NCBI GenBank assembly: GCA_014773175.1
Contig: VXCM01000461.1
Span: 62,001-126,000, forward strand
Source of the DNA: Lucifuga dentata
Lineage: Eukaryota; Chordata; Actinopteri; Ophidiiformes; Bythitidae
Length of the DNA: 64,000 nt
Direction: 5' to 3'
Shown here: piece by piece, positions 1 to 23,300 of the stretch
Layout: each line of letters begins with the position of its first letter
Numbering within the stretch: position 1 is the first letter of the stretch
Position numbers and translations under genes: made by a program
Notes under the pieces: generated by a model
Database searches by the model: none
The model's input: the letters and a program-made list of their open reading frames with translations, nothing else
What the model was told of the DNA's origin: nothing

Positions 1-110
1 CTGCAAATCACATTTCCTCCACTGGTTGCCTTCCAGAGAAATCTCAGATTCACATTCCAGCTCTTCTTGACAGCACAGAGATCCAGCATGGGAGTGTCTC
101 CATCCTGCAC
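1..110 (+). repeat. Possible LINE fragment (LHWLP motif) at window edge
   Basis: One frame reads CKSHFLHWLPSREIS before running out. LHWLP is a conserved block in L2/Rex-type polymerases. The fragment is short and continues off the left edge, so the call is weak. Bases 111-1850 show nothing further and are FRMD5 intron. Confidence 0.3.
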
Positions 111-1752
111 CATCTGTTCTGACTGCCGCGTCTCACAGACACACACAAATGAGCTAAAAACATTTCACAAAGCACTCCATGTTTTTATTTTTTAGTTATT
201 AGTGTTAACTTTTACATCAGTTCAAAATGTTTTAACACAGTTTTTGTCTCAGTGGAAGAGGTTTGACCTACACACCTGCATTGTCATTTGCACAGGTGCA
301 CATACACAGTAGGGTTACAGGATGGATTAGTGGATACAGAGACCGTCCTTGACTGGATGGATCCAGATTAAGCAGCATTAAACTATGTCGTACTGAAGTG
401 CCCTTGTGCAACTTTCTGATTTACTGCCAACTAAATAAATGAAGCATGATGCTACACACACAGATATGACATGCAAATGAATATACACAAACACAGGTAA
501 CTTACAGTATGCATCAGGCAGTAACTTGTGTATTTATATTTGCATCATATACGTACATTTTTCATTGCTTAGCTTGATACCACGATGATATACTAATTGC
601 TTTGTTGCTTGGAGAGAAGCAGAATAACAGGAGAATGAAATAAATGTTGGGTAGGAGATGAGACATGTAACACTCTCCGGATGTTGTGGATGCAACTAAA
701 AAGACTGAGTTGCTCCCAGTGGACTTCAGCATAAAAGCAGCATTTATATTTGTACTCAGTCAATTCTTACTTCTACACACTGAAATAAATACTTTTTGTA
801 TTGAATGAATTTATGATTGCAGGTATCAAAATTTTTGTACACAGAATTTGCTTTGATGTAATAATATACTGGCTTAAAGTGACAGAAACAATTGTAACAA
901 ACATAATAGTTTTCTGGGTCTATATCCAGAAAACTGTTCAAGATATGTAAAAAACTGTTTGCATGCTAATGAACCAGCATCATCTCAGCTACAAACATTA
1001 ATCCTGCATGTTTCTAGACCTGTTACTGTAGAGCAATTCCATTAATGTGGCTCCATCCAAGCATATATTTTAGTCCTGTTATTTTACTGTTGTCATAGAG
1101 AGCACTATCATCAGGTGGCCAATCAGAGCTGCTGTTACTGTTACTGTTTATTTCTTGCACTTAAATAATAGCCGTTCAGCTTGCTCAGTTGTAAGAGGCT
1201 CATTGGTCTTAGCACACACTCTATGCATGACAATTTCTGCAAAGTGCTTTTGCAGCTTTGCACATAGTTACGTTACAGTCCCATCTAAATCTATTTTGTA
1301 TTTATAGCACTGACAGGATGGTTCAAATGCTTCATTTTCTACATATTCAGTAGAAATTCTGCAATAGGTAAAGTCAGTTCATGACAGTTGAAGTGAACTG
1401 GAAAGAAACTAGACGACTCAGATAAATTTCACTGACAGGAACACTTGAAAGTTATTCTGAAAGTAAGATATCATTTCTCCATGGCTCTCAGGGACCAAGA
1501 TGTCCTTAATACAAAACCAACACTCTCTGTGTGGTGTTTTTTCTGCTGTTTAATCATATGGTCTCCAGGGTTCAGGAGATACACACACACACACAAAATA
1601 TTAGACAGTAGTCCACAGTAGTCAGCCTGAGGTCCTCATTTACCAAGTATTCAAGCTTTCTTCTCCACAGCAGCCTCTAAATAACTTGTAAACCATGCCT
1701 GTAGCCTCAGAATTTTGCGGCACGGGGGACAGCTTATACTGTTAAATTGTAA

Positions 1753-13103
<11,351 letters not shown>

Positions 13104-14181
13104 AGTACAAAGATAAAGAGACTAATGACACAACAACACAGGCCTCCACTGATGGAGATTACACACATACAGTAACAGATGAAGACAGGTCAGGAGAGAG
13201 AGAGAGTGGGTGGAGGCAAATGACAGGATGGTAGCCCTATCCTGAAATTACCCAGCTTCTCCCTGGAAAGAGTTCCTGTTGCAAGCCACGGAGTGTCCCC
13301 TTAAGATTCTTGCTTGTTTTGTTTGACCATCACTGCAACGCAGTGAATAATGCTCACATTTTAATTCAGGTCATTTCAAAGCATTTTATTTTTACACAGA
13401 GTTGAGGCAACAAGGTTTGATTTATACGAGTCTGGCTTGAGGGAAAAACACTTTAGTCCATCATGGATAACAGTTGCCTATATTTTTTTATTTATGTTTA
13501 AAATTAATGTAAATCATTGAAGGATGTGTTGTGGTGTGTATTGTGACTTGAACTTTAAATGAAAGTTTTGAGAGAAGGCACAATGGTACTCTATAATATT
13601 CTTATTACAGCAGTCATGATGATAAAATACATAATTATAGCTGCATTGGCTGCTGCTTGGAGTTGTCACTGAAGGTTAGAGAAAGTGTAAATTGCAAATC
13701 TTAGCAGATTTCCTGAATGAGATCAATCCTAGTCAAATGTTATGATTTATTTTGTCCTTCTTAGGCAGATATGGAATTTGCTAAGTAGAGTAAGTGCAAG
13801 AAAGTTTTAAAAAAAAAAAAAACACAGTCAAGAAAATCAATTTACGCCATTTGTAGTAATTGACTGACATTTTCTGAATTGTCATGATGTGGTATACACC
13901 CCCATCTGCTACTCTTGATGAAGTTAAAATTAATGCTGAGAATTACTGCAGTTTGCAATAATTGAACTGTTTTTGTAGCAGTGATTTATAAGTTTCTGGT
14001 CTGAATTTAGACATCCATTGTCCACCACCACCACTGCTGTAGACAGAGCAACAATCTAGTCCTTGTGTATAGTCCAGTGACTATAAACTGAGCCTTTTTA
14101 AGGTTATATGAGTGTAATGGAGGTGTAAGGTTTGCAGCCAAATACTGATAATTATTATTACAATCAAATTCTGTGTGAGTC

Positions 14182-14212
14182 AGACTTAACTGTCAGTTTG
14201 ACAGTTAAGTCT
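14182..14212 (+). repeat. Perfect 14-bp stem-loop in the probable FRMD5 3'UTR
   Basis: Arms AGACTTAACTGTCA and TGACAGTTAAGTCT with a 3-base loop GTT. Confidence 0.85.
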
Positions 14213-14923
14213 AAGTGTAAAGGTGATGGTATCTATGTGAGCTAGAGATGTAGTGAAGTGCCGGTGCACTTTGACCGCAGAAGGAGTTTCATTTGATGTG
14301 CAATACTGTTAATATATACAAAGACAAAGTACCTTCATACCTTTACCTTCATAAAGTGCAAAAATTTGTGTTATTTTCCCATTTAATACAATTAAGAAAG
14401 CTAATATGTTAGTTTTAAGAGCCATGTTGAGTGTCGATCATTGTGTCTCTGTTTGGCCCTTTGTATTGAAATTCACAAATTCATCTGTAAAGGCTGAATA
14501 TAGTTCTGTTTCCATTTTGTACAAATTGATGTTTCCTTAACATATTGAGATTTCCCTACAGTGGCTCAACTGGAGTGAAACATTATTTTTGAAATGGTAT
14601 GTAATGTTTAGCCTTAGAGATAGATGAAGGTAGAAATAAGTCATGTGTACGTCCTATGGCAATCTTTATCATCACACCTACCAAAGAATCCTCTGTTGTC
14701 TCTGATATTTATGAATCAGCAGATGGTAACTTCAATAGTCTGCAGCCTTACCATGTACAGGTCAGCCTACAGTGCGTCTTTACAGCCCAGAGTGACCAGC
14801 GGGACACATTAAACCCAGATTTAAACAAGAAGGGCACTCGTTAGAGCTTATACCTCCGTCAGAACCGAACAAACTTAGACAAAATTTGTTTTGACCTAAT
14901 AATATATATATATTCTTTATTAA

Positions 14924-15020
14924 TTTGGGAGAACATGGAAACTCTGGCTAGCACAGGGCTTCAAACACAGGACCTTCTTGCTGTTAGGCGACAGTGCTGA
15001 CCACTGTGCCACTGTGCTGT
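14924..15020 (-). repeat. SINE-like tRNA-related dispersed repeat
   Basis: The minus strand reads CACAGTGGTCAGCACTGTCG (box A-like), CCTAACAGCAAGAAGGTCCTG, a degraded GGTTCGAA-like box B (TGTTTGAAGCC), then GTTTCCATGTTCTCCC. This matches the abundant fish repeat whose core reads GTGGTTAGCACTGTCGCCTC...AGAAGGTCCTGGGTTCGA. It sits within the likely FRMD5 3'UTR, in antisense. Confidence 0.6.
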
Positions 15021-15034
15021 AATAATAATGACAG

Positions 15035-15066
<32 letters not shown>

Positions 15067-16162
15067 GTCAAAAGAAACAGTACTTTTTAAAGTTTATCCA
15101 GATCCAGACCAAATTGTACCTATTGTACCTATAGTCTATAATGGGATACATATCTTTTTTTTTTCTTTTAATTCTATTTTATTGAGATTGGTGTATTACT
15201 TTTGAAGAAAGTGAAAACAAAACAAAACAACAACAAAAAACTCTCACAATGTGAAGTAATCATTTTTTTTTTTTTTTTTTTTNTTTTTTTTTTTTTTTTT
15301 TTAATTCCTGGATCTACCCCTGATCTGGATCTGTACCATGTTTTGTCAAATTTGGTTTATAAACAATGTTAAAGTTCCACAGGTTGAAAGTAACCAACTG
15401 TACTTTTTGAGAAGCCTAGTAGTATTAAAGCACCAATCAACCCTAAATAAGGTTTACATGTATGTTTTTTTTTTTTATTTGTAAATTACTGATTTTTCTA
15501 ATTCAAAAAGTGAAAGTACCAGAAGTATTATTCTCAGTCTAGTTTTACTCTTATAAAGTAAGTTAAAGTATTGCCTGATTAAATTTATATTTAATAAAAT
15601 TTCTCACATTTTGTGGTTAGTTTCAGATGATTAAAAAAACAATTACTGATGTATGTGCTTTAATGAACATTCAGATGGTGCTAAATGGAACTTGATCGAT
15701 GTGTTGGGTGAAAAGTGATGTGTATGGAAAAAAACTGTAAAGGGCCAGAAGGCAGAAAATTGACATTTTTTACCTCCTACAATATGTACCTTAAATTCTC
15801 ATTTTATGTTACGTGTATGACAAATTATACATAATTTGAGCAATAAATACTACAACAGATAACACTGCAATGAACATTTTACAGCTAATTGTTTTGTCAT
15901 CAACATGCAAAATGTTTACAGTCCCTTAAAATGGGAAGAAAGAATCATCAGCCTGCATATACTTTATAGTCTGTGAAGGGAATGATGGGCACTGATCCCA
16001 ATTAACCCACAATGGTATCAGTCTGCAGTGCAGAACACTTCTCCAAAATATTTAGTGGCAAATTTTGTTTTATAGTAAATTCTGTTTGTTGACAAGGCCT
16101 ATGCTCTTTATTGTCTCAAATATAAACAGCATATTTTATGTTTTTGGTGGAAAAGTACATGG

Positions 16163-16191
16163 AAATGAATGTGAAAATTTCACATTCATTT
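16163..16191. repeat. 29-bp near-perfect palindrome
   Basis: AAATGAATGTGAAA, centre A, TTTCACATTCATTT. It lies between the ends of FRMD5 and WDR76. The surrounding interval (15848-17311) is otherwise AT-rich, with a T tract broken by an N at 16702 and no exon seen. Confidence 0.85.
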
Positions 16192-17311
16192 ACTGATGAT
16201 CATTTTATCCAGTTTTAACTGCAGAAGTTAAATGTCATCTACCTGACATTTGCTTTGGTTCTGTGACCCCTTTGATAGCTCCTGTATTTGTTTATTGAGT
16301 CATACACAGTACAGGCTTACTCTGGGCACCCTTCCTGCTCACCTGTGCACATGATGTCTCTGTAAGCATGTGTTCTGTATTTTGTTACCTCCAAACAAAA
16401 CTTCTTTTTTCCAATCACCCACTGAAGACTGGTGTACTCAACTTATCAATAAATTCAACATATTCTTGACATCTGGCAGCTAGTCTGGATATTGAAGTTA
16501 AATCTTGAATTCACATAAAAATCAAACAAAAGTATGAAAAAGAATTCATCTGATGCAACTTATGTCACAAAATTGAATTGTCTTGAGGACCACTGTTTGT
16601 ATGCAATATGAACACATACAGTGCTTTTGTGTTACAATACTGCCATCTAATGTTAACAATAGCATTGACATTCAAGATTGGCTTTTTTTTTTTTTTTTTT
16701 TNTTTTTTTTTTTTTTTTTTGGCCTTAATAACCACACAATTAAAATGTATTGTTTAAAATTTTCTGGTAGATTTAATTAATTAGTTTCACATAGCAACAA
16801 AATATACAAATGAACAAACAATTTTCCAAAAGCTGCCTTTCACAGTCTGAAGTGTTTCACCATTTCAAACTGCAATAAACTGCAATACAGACAATAGAGA
16901 GAAAAAGAACAATACAAATGTGACAACAGAACAGGAAGTATGCGGCAGTCTGCATCATGTGCTACCAGGCTGCATGCATTAGCCTGAAACTCAGTCAAGG
17001 GCAGCTGTGATCAAACCAGCATCACGGTCAGAAGCAATGATTACACCAAGTAAGATATCTCTACTCGCATTAGCAATTATTTAATCAACATGACAATATA
17101 TTCTAACAACTGCTGAAAGATAACATTTTTAAATCTATCACCTTAAAAGGATGTCACTGTGGTTTGTGACATTATTGCATCAGGAGCTCTGAGGAGATTC
17201 CCACTGACTGATGGAAGAGGAGAACAAGCAAGACAATATTCTCACAACTCATCACAAGAGGAGATATGATATTCCTTCTCCATAGTGTCCTTCATGTTTT
17301 ATTCTCCTAGC

Positions 17312-20300
17312 TCAGTCAGTGATGACATGCAGGCGCCCTGATGCGTTGCCTCCCAGCAAGGCATGCCTCGTTGGGTGGAAAGCTGTGACAGAGAGCACTG
17401 TGGTAATGTGATAAGATGCAAAGGAGTGCAGGAGTTTGCCACTCTCATGGTACACAAGCACCTTCCGAGGCTTCGCCAAACTTCCCATGACAAAACAATC
17501 TTCCTTTTTAGGATCCCACATTGCCGACAGCTTGGACACCCAACGGCCTGTCTGCATGTTTTTTCTGAAAATAAGACATTTCAGAAGTGAGTAAGGTTTT
17601 TATAACTCTCAACAGAATGACAAAGAAAGACTGCTCCCTCTACAGTGCAAAGTTAAAAAGTTAAAGTGAGCGGACGTACCTGATGGACGTCAGTAAGGGT
17701 GGATTGGTTGTCAGAGTAGAAGTGTCGTACATCCTGCCCAAAAATAAAGGCAGACATTTAACAAAATCTGGAGTTTAAATGTAAACACAGTACTCACATT
17801 TTCTGACAATGCTAAGATGCCCTCACCTAACCATGTTGTCCATACAGGTGGTGACAACTCTGTTCCCCGTGCTGGGAGAGAAATACGCGCTGGGTATGCT
17901 TAAAGAGTGGCCGTGCAGCTGGCAGACAGGCTGGCTGTTAGTCTTCTTCAGGCAGCGGCTATCATAAATGCTCACCACACTGCAGAGCAAATGAAACATT
18001 CTCCACTACTAAAAGACACTCTGAAAACAGGACAAAACGACAGATCGAATTGATCATTATTTTAGTGAAACTATAAATAAATCAATGATCAGTCATACTT
18101 GGTTTCTGCCACAGCAAAGTGCTGCTTGTGTATTGGATGGACATTAACGCAACGCACGTTCTTAGTGTTCAGTTTGTGGAGGGACTCATAGCTGTTGCTG
18201 AGGAGAAATTAAAAACATTAAAAGAAGCTTTGCTTGTTGGAATGCAATACATCTACATTTTTTAAATTATCCACAGGTTAAAACAACACTTGCAGCATCT
18301 CCTAGAGGTCTCAGACGCACCACATGGCCACGACATCCTCAATTTTCCATAATCAACTGACAAAAAGCAAAATAATAGAATGTTACCCAGGCGTTCGTCT
18401 ATCGACAATGGTAACTTCTCCGTAACAGTCCCCAACTACTAATGTCATACAGTCATGTGACATGAAGTCAAAGGTTGTCAGCCCGTCTTCAACATCGTAG
18501 ACCTAAAAGGTGTAAAAAGAGTGAGTTTGCAAAATAATGGCTTGACCCTTAACACTGGAAAAACATACATGGAAACCCTATCTCACATTATCAAAGACAG
18601 CCTTCTCTACATCCATGCAGCGCAGAGATCCATCATAGCTGAGGCTTAGCAGGTGAGTGGGCTGAACCCTGGAAAACGCCATGCAGGTCACGGGACGAGT
18701 ATGAGGCTCAAAGAGCAGCACACCACCATCTCCCCAGTCACCACCCTTAAAACACATAGCCATGTTAAAAAAAAAAAATAGCAAACAGGAGATGGAAAAA
18801 AACATGTTGTTTGGGTCCCTAATGTAATTTTTCTGAATCTATTTAATTCATCAAGTCATTAATGAATAGGTTGTGACACTTGAGGGGAGACACTTCATGT
18901 GTCCAGTGACTGATGCTTTGCTACTCGAAATCTCTTGCTCTTTGATTTTGGTTATACTGCTCAGTGTTACAGCCATCAGTGTCCCAAATCTTTAACAGAT
19001 ATTATCCGCTGCAGCAACACAAGGCAATATTTTTGATATTAACACTGAATCAGATGACTTTTTGTAATGTAAAAGTGTACCTTTAACTGTCAGACCCACT
19101 GAGAATCAACAGCCAGGCCTGCAGCCGAATTAGACTTGCTCTATTTCTGCTTTAGCATTTAGAGCTTCATAATTTGAGGAAGCACCTTACAGTGTTTTGC
19201 TACAAGTTTACTTTCCACCCTCTAATAGTTAAAAAAAATAATTTCATATGTTAAAATCAGACCAAAGATACTCACCAGGTTCCAGAGTCCTACTTGCCCT
19301 TTCCTGTCTCCAGCGGCCATCAACAGACTGCTGGTGCAGGGGTGGAAGGCAGCAGAAAAGATGCGATCTTTCACCACTTTTGCCACATTTTCCTCAGTGA
19401 TCCTCATGGTCTTGAGGGCAGAGCAGTAACTGTAATAAGAAATCAGTACATATCTTTGTCTGCTTGTGTAAACATTCTCAATGGTTTTATAAAATATATA
19501 ACCAGCAAAGAAGTGAACACAATGAAGTCAATTTTATTTTTAATCTTACTTCTTCAGATCAGGCTGCACCTTTTTTTCTTTTGCAAAATCCTGCAAAAAG
19601 AATCAAATTTTTTTAGATATACTAATTGATTCTGAGACAGTATGTACAAACAACATTTACAACAGCACCAAAAAGTTGTAAGGCTATGTTTTTACCCCTA
19701 AATCTGTTTGGTGGCAAGGCATCTCCAAAATATTTTACTTATTATTATAAACATTATTAATATTAATATTATGTAGTCATTTAAGTAAAGCATCCAGGAT
19801 TTCCAAGTCAATTGCACATTGCATTCATTTATTTAAACAAAGGCAAAAAATAAGAAAACAAATTATTGCAAAGTCTGCAGCTTTGTCAAACTGATAAAAT
19901 GTTTGTACTATACAAAGTGCCTTCTGGTTTAGACTGTTGTTATAAGAGGAGATGCAGACACTGATAGGACAATCTGGAAAGCCACTAGGCTTATGCCATG
20001 TTGAATACTGAGGGACAATGTGCAGGATTTTCCAGGATATAATGAGAATGTGAAACTCATGAAAGGCCATAACAGCCTAGAAAGGCAACAGCTACCTTAG
20101 TGCAGAGCTTAACTAATTGTGAAGGCAGCCGACTTCCCTCTTCCATGTTGATGGCAGCCATGGGCAGAGGGCCTGGCGGATTCTTAAATGTTGGAGCCTT
20201 TAACGTAAGAGAAAAATAGGTGAATGAACGACTGAATGAATTAGAGACATAGGCCCAGATTTATAAAAGTAGTGCATGATTTACCGCATTGCTGTGCACA

Positions 20301-22474
20301 AATATCATGGTGCAACCATGTTCCCTCATTCATAAACACCTGTTAGCGACATATTTTACTGTTTACCTTGAAAGAGATGTTACTGTGATATTTCCTTGTT
20401 TACATGTCATGATAACTATTCATAAAACAAACCCACACAGAAAAATTAAGACTTGCTTAGTCTGGTGGTAAATTTCAGCAATATGAAATCTGGGCAATGT
20501 TTAAATCTTTCTTTGTCTCATATGTGTTAGTGATCAACAATTTTGATAGTCACTCAGCTGATCAGTTTTTAAATGAGTTTTGATCCAACCTGACACGTTC
20601 AGGTGCGATCTGCTCATTCACCTCACCTGTTTACACTGCGCATGTCTGAGTTCCTCAAACGCACCCCTCACTACCACCCACCACCCCCACTGCATAGCAT
20701 GATTGCACTACAGAGGTTAAAATACATGTTCAACTGTTATTTTAGTGTCAGTCTTTTAAAACGAGTATCTCTAAAGTAGAATGTATGCTTCCTTTGCTGA
20801 TTTGTGGTTTTAAAACCAGATAAATCAGGATAAACGATGGCTGATAAATATGCAGCAGCTCATTAACACGCTGATCTTCACTGGCTTTTACCTGTCACAC
20901 CTCACAGCAACACTGCCTTCATGTGACAGTGGTGCGCTGATTATCGTAGGAGAAGTTTTATGAATGAGTCTCAATCATCACAGCACACATTAACTCCTTA
21001 TCACTGTTTTTATGAATCTGGGCCATAAAGTCTAGACAGAGACTCAAACACAGCAGTAGTGTGGAATTTACAAAGTGGGATAGAGTAAATATATTTTATA
21101 TCGTGTACTTATGTTGATATTTGACCAAATGCTGAAGGCATATTGACTCCTGTGTAGACAATAAAGTTCTGTTCTCATTTACATGTACCTGTTCAAGAGT
21201 CAGCACTGCTGTGCATTTAGGGGAAGGTGAGACAATCTCTGCACTTTTATTTTGGAGACGCAGGGATTTGCGAGGAACAATTATAGTTTTTGCAGGAGAC
21301 TTTAACCTGCAAGAACAGAAGCAAAGTGTCACACTGACATCAGGAAGGCAATGGCTTTGTCTGGTTATGACAAATTATACTTGGGACTGAAACTAATGAC
21401 TATATGATGATAATCAGTTTATTTATTGTTTTTTCTACTAATCAGTAAGTTATTTAGTCTAGAAAATGTCAAAAATACAAACAAATGCTCATTACAAGTT
21501 TCCATTGTCCAACATTTTGTCTTGTGTGACACTATTAAATACATTTTATTTTATAGTTTCTGATTTTGTCAGAAACCATAGCTGCAGAGAATCAATGGCA
21601 GCATTTGGTCAGCTGTACCTCTTGAGTCCCCTCGATGATGGCTTTGACGGAGTCCTCTGTCTCAGCTCCTCAGTTATCTTTGGACAATAAAAAAAAAGCA
21701 ATCATTATTAATTCTACGTTTTGCAGTAATAAGGGTAGAGAGTGACAGCTGACTGAAGAAACCAAAAAGCATCCTGAGATTTGTGGGTTAAGAACAACTG
21801 ATGTGGTTGTGACTACACCTGTCTGCCTACCTGGTATAAGTTCATGGAAGACAGGAAAGCTTTGTTCTCTTTGATATTCTCCAGGCGCTCCAGTTCATAT
21901 GCTGAAAGTCCTTCATGTCCATCCTGAGGTAAACAGTGGCACATTGATATTATGCAGAGATTCAATATTTTGAGAATACTAATGTCTATTTTCAACATTT
22001 TCAACTTGTCACAACAAACCTCCAATCATTCGAATTAGGGTTCAATTCCTAATAATTTTTATTTAGGATGAAAATGAATTAAGAATAACAAAGGCTCCAG
22101 GTATGTATTGAATAAAGGCAAACGTCTTTATAAGTCTTACGTGTATCTTTTTTTTTTTTTTTTANTTTTTTTTTTTTTTTTTAGACTTACAGATTTATGA
22201 TCCAAGTCGCTACTTTCAACATCAGAGTCTGTCTTCTTTCTAGCCTCGCGTTTGCTCTTTTCTTCATCTTTTACGTTTGCTGTCTAATAAGGACATGTGT
22301 TCATTAATACAATATACAAAACCCGTACTTGTTATTCGTGTGAATATTAAAACCTCAAACCTTTCTCTTCTGGTAAGTTCTTGTCCGTTGTATTGTTACT
22401 ATAGTGCCGGTGAAGCGTTGAGGTGCCGAGATCTGTCGGGTTGACCGTCTCAGCTTTTGGGGCTCGTTGTTCAT
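17312..22474 (-). CDS. wdr76: WD repeat-containing protein 76 (WDR76), complete
   Basis: Exons 5' to 3': 22474-22361, 22283-22191, 21923-21831, 21677-21619, 21306-21189, 20197-20096, 19590-19550, 19429-19276, 18745-18587, 18502-18387, 18197-18099, 17979-17827, 17733-17680, 17564-17312. They sum to 1608 bases, 535 codons plus stop (human about 626). The start is MNNEPQKLRRSTRQ in context GGAAATGA. The N-terminal third is charged, with LSAYELERLENIKEN near residue 75 and the conserved KSLRLQ near 133-138. The rest is a WD40 propeller: AAFHPCTSSLLMAAGDRKG, LSLSYDGSLRC, IVDRRTPG (a DxR-type box), FSPSTGNRVVTTC, and a last blade ending GGNASGRLHVITD. Family knowledge: WDR76 is a nuclear chromatin and DNA-damage protein (yeast Cmr1 relative), a reported CUL4-DDB1 adaptor acting on RAS, and an S-phase-expressed gene. 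It is convergent with FRMD5. One intron carries a 773-bp inverted-repeat transposon. Confidence 0.95.
20252..21024. mobile_element. Inverted-repeat DNA transposon (MITE-like) in a WDR76 intron
   Basis: The termini are inverted: GGCCCAGATTTATAAAA on the left and the complement of TTTTTATGAATCTGGGCC on the right, one mismatch over the first 17 bases. Both ends are flanked by ATA (20249-20251 and 21025-21027), consistent with a 3-bp target duplication as in PIF/Harbinger-type elements. CATTCATAAA-like motifs recur subterminally. There is no transposase reading frame, so it is non-autonomous. The superfamily is inferred. Confidence 0.7.
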
Positions 22475-23300
22475 TTCCTGTTAAGTGTGTGATTGTGAAA
22501 CGTTAGGACGGCAACTAAACTAAACACGTTTTAGTTTTACACATAAACAGAGGACTGTTTAGGTAAAATGACAGTAATTTTGCTTGTGTCTACCATATTG
22601 GTAAATGTTTTATGGTCAGTTCAGTTACCAGAGTAGCCGAGCAGTTAATTACGCTAACACAGCAAACTACTTCAACAAATTTAAGACGTTGACAGCTCAC
22701 CTGTAATAACCGTGACTGCGTCGCAGCTTCCAGTTTAAACTGTCGGCATATTGCAAGTACAAAACGCTACTTACCAAAACTTACAAAACGCTACTTAACG
22801 TTCAAGCAACGCCGTGACCAAGTGGTGTTCAAGAATGCTGCCTTCAGTGTTCCACGAAACTCTTAAGTAAGCTACAGGTAACCATCTGTATATATATAAG
22901 AAAGATGATTGATATTTTATCGATACGTTCCTAAATGTGACAATTCATCAAGTCCGATATCATAGAAAAATCCGAGTTTCTCACCGGTAATTACGACTCC
23001 ATTTGATTATTAGTGTGCACACAACTCATGAGTGGTGATAATTCCAACAGGACAGGAAGACATTTGGCGCCACATGGTAGTATGATGTTTGGTAAGTAGC
23101 CCCTCCCCTTTGTTGTGAAACAGAATCCTAGCACTTCACTGGCTACTTTTCCCAACGTGATCGAAATAGGACGGGTCCTCTGCTACCAATAACCAATGAG
23201 CGAGGTGATTCCACTTCCTGGTATGAAAAGAAAACGCCCAATGATTTGCTTGACAATGCTTTCTCTAGCCGGCGCCTAGTACAACACGTATTCAGCGGCG
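22475..23300 (-). promoter_or_regulatory. wdr76: WDR76 5' flank with E2F-like site and CCAAT boxes
   Basis: Going away from the WDR76 ATG at 22474, this contains TTTGGCGC (23063-23070), matching the E2F core, and three CCAAT boxes on the plus strand (23186-23190, 23193-23197, 23238-23242), then a GC-rich patch with GGCGGCGCAG near 23295. No TATA box is evident. E2F plus clustered CCAAT boxes is a known layout of cell-cycle promoters. Their position some 590-770 bp from the ATG implies a non-coding leader exon or a distal element. A short direct repeat (ACAAAACGCTACTTA, twice) lies at 22757-22797. Confidence 0.35.

Larger units (their letters stand above)
13104..15847 (+). other. frmd5: Probable FRMD5 3'UTR
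   Basis: AT-rich non-coding sequence follows the FRMD5 stop at 13101-13103. AATAAA signals occur near 15594 and at 15842, so a UTR of about 2.5-2.7 kb is plausible, but the true end cannot be fixed from sequence. It contains a perfect 14-bp stem-loop (14182-14212), a SINE-like repeat (14924-15020), and long T tracts at 15038-15066 and 15263-15302, the second broken by an N. Confidence 0.4.
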
